Assembly (NCBI RefSeq): GCF_000715075.1 | Contig: NC_134082.1 | Span: 102,402,399 to 102,466,398 of the forward strand | Length of the DNA stretch: 64,000 nucleotides | Source: Nicotiana tabacum | Lineage: Eukaryota > Streptophyta > Magnoliopsida > Solanales > Solanaceae | Direction: 5' to 3' | Part shown: one piece after another, positions 56,043 through 64,000 of the stretch | Layout: the number at the start of each line of letters is the position of its first letter | Position numbering within the stretch: position 1 is the first letter of the stretch | Notes under the pieces: generated by a model | Database searches by the model: none | Told to the model about the DNA's origin: nothing | The model's input: only the letters and a program-made list of their open reading frames with translations | Position numbers and translations under genes: made by a program

Positions 56043-58640
56043 TGTCACGCCCCATTTCCATAACAGATCGTGATGGAGCCCAACACCGTTGTCAGGAAAG
56101 CCAACGCGAAAGTATTAGTAAGTTTTTATTTTACTTACCCAAAACCCTTACAACATTTTCTTAATTTGCAATTAAAAACAGGTGATAATATACAATATTC
56201 GATAATAATTATACAACCCAAAAGAAACGTCTACTAATGTGTGTGCCAAGACCTGGTGTCATAAGTAATGGGTAACTAGTAGAATATACAAAAGAATAAA
56301 TTCATCCTATTGTCCGAAATAGAATAGACAACCAAAAATAAATAAAGAGGGACTCCATCAAGCTGTTGAACGACACATGAAGGGACAGATCACTGTGGAA
56401 GTCTCGGACTATGAATCAGGGGCACGCACCAGACTGATAGACATATGTACCTGCCTCAGATCCTGTATAATTAAGTACAGAAGTGTAGTATGAGTACATA
56501 AACAATATGTACCCCGTAAGTATCCCGTCTAATCTCGAAGAAGTAGAGACGAGAGGTCGACTTGATACTTACTAAGGTCAAATAATATAATGAAGTGTTA
56601 TGCTAAGCATGGGAGTCACAAATAATCAACAGTTTGTAGCAAGAGGTAATAAGTCGTGTTCTTAACAATTTTACAGTTAGCCATTTATATTTCAAATATT
56701 TAGCAGATCAAGTCATGGATAAAATTTCACATAGATATCATGCGCACATTATGTCGAGGTCGACGGCCCGATCCAACAGAAAATAAATTGTGCACTGCCA
56801 GAGGTTCGAATGGTGTGAACCATAGATGCATCTATCTCTACCGAGGCGATCGGCCCGATCCACAAATATCAATTAATATCAAGAAAACACATGAATGCAC
56901 ATTTATTTCCAAGTAAATTCATACAAGTGTCCAACAAGTGTATACATTCGCTTATATTCCTTTCCAAGTCTCTAGCATATCCTAAGTGATCACATTAGCA
57001 AGAAAATATAGAGACATTCACAAATATAACATGATACGGATCCTAGACTACCCGGACAATTAATATAATAGTAGTTACGCCCGGACTCTCATCACCTGGT
57101 CCGTATGTAGCTCCCGCATTTAGTAGCAATATACTCAATTATTACACCTATGGGGACAATTCCCTCTTACAAGGTTGGAAAGGAGACTCGCCTCGCTCCA
57201 AAGTGTACTTCCAATACCAAGAACGAGCCCGAACTCTCAATTTGGAGCCGAACAATCCAAAACTAGCTAAATGAGGTAGAAACTAGTCAATATAAGATCA
57301 CAAGATCATATTCTAGCTATTTAGGCAATTTCCCAACCATTAACACAAGTTTCCTAAAATCCGACCCCGGCCCACGTGCCCGGATTCCGAAATTTTTTGA
57401 AGGAAGTTGTCCTCTATAACCTAAGGATCAATAATATATGATTTCTCATTCATTTCATAACAAATTTCGTGGTTAAATCTAACTTTTGTCAAAACCCTAG
57501 GTTTTGCTCTAGCCCCCTTGATTTTACTTAAATTCTAGTGTTTAATCTACCTAAGACACAAGTATTAAACTAAGAATAGGTGAGATAAACTTACCTCAAG
57601 ATGCTAGGTGGAAGTCTTCTCTCAAAAGCTCCCAAAATCGCCAATGGAAGAGTGAAAAGTGGCAAAAATGACTTAGAACCCGTATTAAATGAAGCTCACT
57701 GCTTCAACGATTTCCGTATTTGTGGTCAGGGGACCGCATCAGCGGTCCCGCTTCTGAGAGAGATCGGATGCACCTGCGGAACAGGCTAAGCAGGCTGTGA
57801 CCGTTTCTGCGGCTTGGGAGTAACTTCTGCGGTTCTGGCCTGGCCTACCCTGGGCCGCATCTGTGATAGGTAGACCGCTTCTGCGGTCCCGCTCTTGCGG
57901 TCGACCAACCGCAGGTGTGGTTATGACAGAAGCAGATGCTTCAGCACCTCTCAAAAATTCCAACTTCCCTTAAGCCTCTTTCGATTGATGCTCGGGGCTC
58001 CCGGGCCCCGTTCGAATATACTGACAAGTCTGAAATCATGAACCGGACCTACTCGAACCCTCGGAACGCCCGAAATAATGCTAAATCTAAGAATCACCCC
58101 CTAAAACCAATTGAATCAAACTTATGAACTTTAAGTTTTTAATTTACCTCTAACGAGCCGAAACGCCCTTAAACTACTCAGATTGACACCAAATTTTACG
58201 GGCAAGTCTTAAATGTTATATTGGACATGTACTGGGATCCAGAACCAACATACGAGCCCAATACCAACGTGATCAATCATTAATTAGTTTCTTTAAATCC
58301 TTAGACTTTCAGTTTAACAATTTCTAATAAAAATTCATTACTCGGCCTAGGGACCTCGGAATTCAATTCCGGGCATACGCCCAGGTCCCCATATTTTCCT
58401 ACAGACCCTCCGGGACCGTCAAAACACGAATTCGGGTCCGTTTGCTAAAAATGTTGACCAAAGTCAAACTTAACCTTTTAAAAAAATCTTAAGGAATCAA
58501 ATGAGCATATTTCAACCCAAATTCCTCTAATTCCCGAACCAACCATCCCCGCGGGTAGTAAATTAGTTAAAGCAAGTGCGAAAAGTTTTATTTAGGGGGA
58601 TGGGGTTATAAAAGGTGAAACAACCAGTCGGGTCGTTACA
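56043..58640 (-). repeat. 3' LTR of Tekay-type element (2598 bp)
   Basis: The minus strand begins TGTAACGACCCGACTGG at 58640 and ends GGGGCGTGACA at 56043. Its R/U5 part contains gaps and short GGTCGAC/CGGCCCGATCC motifs (56755-56850). A GCGGTC palindrome cluster is at 57715-57925. Confidence 0.85.
57715..57925 (-). repeat. GCGGTC/GACCGC cluster in Tekay-type LTR
   Basis: At least eight TGCGGT/ACCGCA words in 210 bp, among them GACCGCATCAGCGGTC and TAGACCGCTTCTGCGGTC. It is less regular than the Athila modules but has the same core. On the minus strand it lies upstream of leader-like sequence (57600-57700). Confidence 0.6.
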
Positions 58641-58653
58641 TTCTCACCTCTTA
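58641..58653 (-). promoter_or_regulatory. Polypurine tract of Tekay-type element
   Basis: The minus strand reads TAAGAGGTGAGAA directly before the 3' LTR start TGTAACGACC. Confidence 0.7.
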
Positions 58654-58689
58654 AACAATCATTCGTCCTCTAACGGACATAGAAAAATA

Positions 58690-60109
58690 CCTGAGGTGCT
58701 GAATAAGTGTGGGTATCTTCTCCGCATGTACTCCCAGGTCGCCTTCTCGACTGGTTGGCCCCTCTACTGGAGTTTTACCGATGAAATCCTCTTGGATCTT
58801 AACTGGCGATCCTGTCTATCAATAATGGAAATTGGCTCCTCCTCGTAACTCAGTCTCTCATCCAACTGAATAGTACTGAAGTCCACCACATGGGACAAGT
58901 CGGCACGATACCTCTGAAGCATGGACACGTGAAAGACTAGGTGAACTCCCGATAAACTGGGGGTAAAGAAAGCTCGTAAGCAACCTCCCCAACTCGTCTC
59001 AACACCTCAAATGGGCCAATAAACCTTGGGCTCAGCTTGCCCTTCTTCCCGAACCTCATAACACCCTTCATTAGCGAGACTTTCAAGAGGACCTTCTCGC
59101 CAACCATGAATGATACATCACGCGCCTTCTGATCCGCGTAACACTTCTATCTGGACTGAGTTGTGTGAAGCCTCTCCTGAATCAGCTTTACCTTGTCCAA
59201 GGCATCTTGTACCAACTCTGTACCATATAACTTAGCCTCACTAGGCTCAAACCACCCGATAGAAGAACGACACTACCGACCATATAAAGCCTCAAATGGA
59301 GCCATCTCGATGTTGGACTGATAGCTGTTGTTGTAAGCAAACTCTACCAAAGGAAAGAACTGATCCCACTATCCTCCAAAGTCAATCACACATGCTCTAG
59401 GCATGTCCTCCAAGATCTAAACTATCCACTCCGACTGCCCGTCGGTCTGTGGGTGAAATGATGTGCTAAGCTCGACGCGGGTCCCCAACTCACCCTGAAC
59501 AGATCTCCAGAGATGAGAAGTGAACTGAGGGCCTCGATTTTATATGATGGAAACAAACACACCGTGCAATCGGACTATCTCCCGAATGTAAATCTGAGCT
59601 AGTCTCTTCGAAGTATAAATAGTCACAACCGGTATAAAGTGTGCCGACTTAGTCAACCTATCCACGATGACCCACACTGCATCAAACTTCCGCAAGGTCT
59701 AGGGCAAGCCAACTACAAAATCCATAGTAATGCGCTCCCACTTCCACTCTGGTGTAGGCATCTACTGAAGTAGGCCACCCGGCCTCTAGTGCTCGTACTT
59801 GACCTGCTGGCAATTCAAACACCTAGCCACATACTCCACTATATCTTTCTTCATCCTCCGCCACCAATAATGCTGTCTTAAGTCACGATACATCTTCGTA
59901 GCACCCGGATGAATGGAATACTGCGAATTGTGTGCCTCCTCTAGTATCCTCTCCCTCAGACCATCAATATTAGGAACACATAGGCAACCCTGGAGTCGCA
60001 AAACACCATCCTCACCAATAGAAATCTCCTTGGCACTACCCTGAAGTACTGTCTCTCTGAGAACTGCCAAATATGGATCATCGAACTGTCGGGCCTTGAT
60101 CTGCCCCAA
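58690..60109 (-). pseudogene. Integrase with C-terminal chromodomain (Tekay type)
   Basis: Zinc finger: HNSQYSIHPGATKMYRDLRQ and CLNCQQVK (60109-59786). Core: DAVWVIVDRLTKSAHFIPV with the first Asp; in the second Asp motif IISDRG the residues are stop and Asn (TAA AAT near 59545-59540), so catalysis is lost; DGQSE keeps the Glu. The GPF motif and HVSMLQRY follow. The chromodomain (58860-58690) shows DRQLRSKRISSVKLQ, a TAG at the conserved Trp, then VEKATWE and YPHLF. Chromodomains guide such elements to marked chromatin. At least eight stops are present. Confidence 0.85.
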
Positions 60110-61598
60110 TAATAAAGACTGAGCAACAATGCACGCAAGAACTCAGCTGGCTCTGAAATATCCAACCTTATAAGTCTGTTAGCCAGGGACTGGATGTCCA
60201 AAGCTAGTGGCCTCTCCTCTGCTAGTATGAACGCCAAGCTACCCATATTCTCTGCTTTCCTGCTCAAGGCATCTGCGACTACATTTGCCTTGCCCGGGTG
60301 ATAAAGCATGGTGATGTCATAATCCTTTAGCAACTCAAGCCATCTACGCTGTCTCAAATTGAGATCCCTCTTATTGAACAAGTGTTGTAAGCTGCAATGA
60401 TCAGTATAAACCTTACATGATACCCCATACAGATAATGCCTCCATATCTTAAGAGCAAGAACAATCGCGGCCAACTCCAAATCGTGCACAGGATAATTCT
60501 TCTCATGGATCTTCAAATGACGCGAAGCATATGCAATAAATCGCCCCTCCTACATCAATACACACCCTAATCCAACATGCGAAGCATCGCAATATACCAT
60601 ATACATCCCTAAAATGGAAGGCAATACAAGGATTGTGATGTAGTATATGTTGTTTTGAGCTTCTGAAAGCTCGCCTCACAATCATCGGACCAATGGAAGG
60701 GAGCACCCTTCTGGGTCAATCTAGTCAGAGGTAATGCAATAAATGAAAAGCCCTGCACGAAATGTCTGTAATAACCTGCTAATCCCAGGAAACTCCTAAT
60801 CTCGATCACCGAAGTAGGACATGGCCAACTCTGAACTGCCTCAATCTTCTTGGGGTCCACCTTAATACCCTCTCCTGACATAATTTGCCCCAAGAATGCC
60901 ACTGACTCTAGCCAGAACTCACATTTGGAGAACATAGCATATAGCTTCTGCTCTCGCAAAGTCTGGAGCACTACCCTCAAATGCTGCTCGTGCTCCCCCA
61001 GGCTACGGGATTATATCAAGATGTCATCAATGAAGACGACGACAAATGAATCAATGTAAGGCCTGAATACCCTGTTCATCAAGTCCATGAATGCTGCTAG
61101 GGCATTAGTCAAGCCAAAGGACATCACCAGTAACTCATAATGGCCATATATAGTCCGGAATGTAGTCTTCGGAACATCCGAGTCCCGAATCTTCAGCTGA
61201 TGATACCCTGACCTCAAGTCAATCTTGGAGAACACCCTAGCACCCTACAACTGGTCAAACAAGTCATCGATACGAGGAAACAAATACTTGTTCTTGATGG
61301 TAACTTTGTTCAACTGGCGGTAATCAATGCACATCCGCATAGTCCCATCCTTCTTCTTCACAAATAACACTGTTGCACCCCAAGGCGATACACTGGGTCT
61401 AACAAACCCCTTTGCTAATAACTCCTCAAGCTGATCCTTCAACTCCTTCGGATCCATACGGTACAGTGGGATTGATACAAGCTGGGTGCTTGGAGCCAAA
61501 TCAATACAGAAATCAATATCATGATCCAGTGGCATGCCAGGAAGATCAGAAGGAAACACATCAGCGAAATCTCGAACTAATTGAACTGAATTAATCAT
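60110..61598 (-). pseudogene. RT and RNase H (Tekay type)
   Basis: [22 protein letters not shown], then [40 protein letters not shown] and the active site VVFIDDILI, after which the Tyr codon is a stop (61011). A TAG replaces Gln near 61245. RNase [19 protein letters not shown], then after a frameshift near 60620 [32 protein letters not shown] and [14 protein letters not shown]. Frames break again near 60120. Confidence 0.9.
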
Positions 61599-61619
61599 CG
61601 GAGACTCTATAGTGGTATC

Positions 61620-62200
61620 TCAAACATAATCCAAATAAGCCAAACACCCCTTATCGACCATTTGCCAAGCCTTCAGGAAAGAGATAACTTGACTAGATGT
61701 ATCAACTGTGGAACCCTTCCACTCCAACCTCGGCAACCTTGGCATTGCTAATGAAATAGTCTTGGAATGGCAATCTAGGACGGTGTGGTATGGAGATAAC
61801 CAATCTATGCCCAGGATGACCTTAAAATCGATCATATCAAGCAACAAGAGATCCTCTCTAGTCTCGAAACCATAGAATGTGACCACACAGGACCAGTAGA
61901 TCCGATCCACAACTACAGAATCACCCATAGGAGTGGACACATGAATAGGAGTGCCCAAAGGCTCAGGAGAAATAACAAGGAAACGAGCAAACAGAGATGA
62001 TACATATGAATAAGTAGACCCTGGATCAAATAATACCGAAGCATCTCTAGCGTCGATGGAAATAGTACCTGTGATGATGGCATCTAAGGCCAATACATCT
62101 GCCCTAGCCGAAAGGGCGTAGAATCTGGCTGGAGCGTCGGCTGGCTGGCCTCCACCTGACTGAGCAGTAGCTGACTGACCTCTCCCTGCATGGCCTCCAC
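61620..62200 (-). pseudogene. Aspartic protease (Tekay type)
   Basis: The open stretch 62093-61620 has the retropepsin site VLFDPGSTYSYVSSLFARFL and the second motif FKVILGIDWLSPYHTVLDC. Upstream, in 62200-62094, is a Gly/Arg-rich hinge (GRPRGGGHAGRGQ type). A TGA at 61618 separates it from RT, where a CGA codon is expected. Confidence 0.85.
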
Positions 62201-63682
62201 CTCTAGGACGACCACTACTAGTCAGCCTTCCACCTCTAGGTGGCGGGGCAACCGGTGCTGAAATCCTACTATACTGCCTTGCCCCGAAGCCTGGGGCAGT
62301 ATCTCCTCATATGACCAAGGTCTCCGCACTCAAAATAACTCTGTAGTGCGACGACCTGCTGCCTTGATGGCTTACCTTGATGGCCTGTAAACCCACTAGA
62401 AGAAGCCTGAATAGCCGGTGGACGGTATGAACTCTCCGGCATAACACTGAAATAAGAATCAGAAGAACCCTATGGACCTGAATAACCGCCGGAGGAACCC
62501 GTAAGAACTCTCCAGCATCGCACTAAAATATGGTCTCACTGGAGCACCTCGGGGAGGTGGAGGTGGTGCTGAATATGGGGGTCTACTGGGCTGACCCCTA
62601 CCAAAGTGACCTCTACCCCTAGCTGGGGAACCTCTGAACTCTTCTGAAAACCGGGCCCTCTTGTCCTGCTAAATCTGCTCTTTACCCCTCTAGCAATATC
62701 CCTCAATCCTGCGAGCAATCTATACCACTAGCTGATACTCAGTACCCATCTCCACCTCTCGGGCCATGCTAGCTCGAATACTAAGGTGCAACCCCGCAAC
62801 AAATCTCCGTACTCTCTCTATGTCAGTGGGAAGTATCATGAATGCATGACGAGACAACTCAGAAAACCTTGCCTCATAATCGGTCACGGACATCTGAACC
62901 TGCTCTAGATGCTCAAACTGATACCGCAAATCTTCCCTCTCAGAGGGTGGAATGTACTTATCCAAGAATAACTGTGCAAACTGACCCCAAGTGAGGGGAG
63001 GGGAATCTGCCAGCCTGCCAAGAACATAAGACTACCACCATCTACGGGCCCTGCCCTCTAGCTGAAAAGTAGTGAAGTCAACCCCATGTGACTCCAATAT
63101 CCTCATGTTGTGCAGTCTGTCCCTGCACCTGTCTATGAAGTCCTGCCCATCCTTATGACGCTCACCCCCGAAGACAAGAGGGTGAAATCTAGTCCATCTA
63201 TCCAACAACTTCTGCGGGTCGCCATCCGCAGCTAGTCTGGGCTGGGACTCTAATACAGCTATTGGCTGGGCCCCATATGCGGGTAGTGCGCCCGGAGTCT
63301 GATACACTACAGTTGCATGTCCAGGGGCCTGAGCAGTAGGGGTTTGTGCTCCCCCTCCTGCTTGTGATATAGCTGGATCTGCTGGAAATAAATCAGCTTG
63401 AGTCATGTAATACATGAATCGCAGCATATGGCCCATGATCTCCTGAAAACTCGGTGTTGTCATGAAATCCACTAGGGTAGGCTCAGCTACGGGCACCTCG
63501 CCCTGCTCCTCGATTATAGGATCTCTCACAGGATCTGCTAATGGGGCTACTGGAACAGCTTTGGGATGCCCTCGTCCCCTACCTCGGGCCGGTGCCCTTC
63601 CCCAAGCTCTGCCTCGGCCTCTAGCAACGGGGGGAGTAGCTTCTCCCGGGTCTGGAACATCAGTCATGCGTGTCCTCACCAT
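62201..63682 (-). pseudogene. Gag (Tekay type)
   Basis: ATG at 63682 (MVRTRMTDVPDPG) followed by an Arg/Gly-rich GRGRAWGRAPARGRGRG. Capsid: RWTRFHPLVFGGERHKDGQD, LEGRARRWW then a TAG near 63032, LFLDKYIPPSEREDLRYQFE and LPTDIERVRRFVAGLHL (62965-62720). The zinc knuckle near 62290-62335 reads YFECGDLGHMRRYC: its first Cys is Tyr (TGT to TAT). Several stops are in the tail. Confidence 0.85.
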
Positions 63683-63859
63683 CTGTGAGAGAATAGAAGA
63701 GGGAAATTTAGTATACCAACCACTGCACGATAGGAAATGAATAAATAGTAGTTTTCCTAACACCCTATAGCCTCTCGAAGATAAATACAGACGTCTTCGT
63801 ACCGTCCGCAAGACTTTATTAGGTTTTCATATGACTTGTGAGACCTACGTGAAACTAGT

Positions 63860-63871
63860 GCTCTGATACCA
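63860..63871 (-). promoter_or_regulatory. Primer-binding site, initiator Met tRNA
   Basis: The minus strand reads TGGTATCAGAGC, an exact match, three bases after the 5' LTR end. Confidence 0.9.
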
Positions 63872-63874
63872 TGT

Positions 63875-64000
63875 TATCACGGCCCATTTCCATAAAAGAT
63901 CGTGATGACGCCCAACATCGTTGTCAGGAAAGCCAACGCGGAAGTATTAGTAAATTCTTATTTTACTTACCCAAAACAGTTACAACATTTTCTTAATTTG
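63875..64000 (-). repeat. 5' LTR of Tekay-type element, incomplete
   Basis: The minus-strand LTR end reads GGGCCGTGATA where the 3' LTR has GGGGCGTGACA. The plus strand follows 56043-56160 closely (CCCATTTCCATAA, GATCGTGATG, GTTGTCAGGAAAGCCAACGC). The rest is beyond the window. Confidence 0.85.

Larger units (their letters stand above)
56043..64000 (-). mobile_element. Tekay-type chromovirus, cut by window end
   Basis: Read on the minus strand: start of internal region after the 5' LTR (63875 onward, incomplete), initiator Met primer site, Gag, protease, RT, RNase H, integrase with chromodomain, polypurine tract and a 2598-bp 3' LTR. The family is inferred from the DPGS protease, FIDD RT site and terminal chromodomain. 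Many stops are present in every domain, so it is inactive. Only about 126 bp of the 5' LTR are in the window. Confidence 0.88.

Overview
This window reads as repeat-dense plant nuclear DNA. The lineages and sequence styles (Tat/Ogre, Athila and Tekay Ty3/gypsy elements, and a Mutator-like element carrying a Ulp1-type protease gene) fit a eudicot. Several motifs look Solanaceae-like, perhaps Nicotiana, but the species is a guess from familiarity and not a proof. I recognise no host gene, tRNA, rRNA or CRISPR. Almost every coding stretch belongs to a transposable element and carries stops or frameshifts.

Left part (1-13547). An unassigned stretch with a TATA box is followed by a Tat/Ogre-type LTR fragment with an internal ~305-bp tandem duplication (1175-2156). 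This abuts a minus-strand chromovirus truncated inside integrase (2157-6248). Next comes a Mutator-like element with ~85-bp terminal inverted repeats and a perfect 9-bp target duplication (6921-12993). It was split by an internally deleted Ty3/gypsy element (7038-11953) that has its own perfect 5-bp target duplication.

Centre (13557-55793). This is a four-level nest, each level placed by its own ends. Level 1 is a ~9.0-kb Mutator-like element with 42-bp inverted repeats and target duplication TATCCAATA. It carries a plus-strand transposase gene and a convergent minus-strand DUF1985/Ulp1-like peptidase gene (KI-type). Level 2 is a Tat/Ogre element (18168-51357, duplication TGCCT) inserted inside the peptidase gene. 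Level 3 is a solo LTR (34980-51219, duplication CTAAC) inserted in the Tat 3' LTR. Level 4 is a complete-length Athila element on the minus strand (35205-49097, near-match duplication AAAAT/ATAAT) inserted in the solo LTR. Removing the levels in reverse order restores uninterrupted sequence at each junction.

Right part (56043-64000). A minus-strand Tekay-type chromovirus with gag, protease, RT, RNase H, integrase and a chromodomain; its 5' LTR runs off the window.

Main points for a second look: (1) paired CpG-rich palindromes stand directly upstream of the Athila LTR TATA box and again upstream of an internal TATA box before the env-like ORF, which looks like a U3-derived internal promoter; analogous palindrome clusters occur in three other LTR families here; (2) the protease-bearing Mutator-like element, reconstructable across 33 kb of insertions, keeps its catalytic His, Asp and Cys; (3) most nonsense changes are C-to-T type, many CAG to TAG; (4) a ~30-bp satellite-like array and 12-bp perfect hairpins lie in the Tat 3' region.
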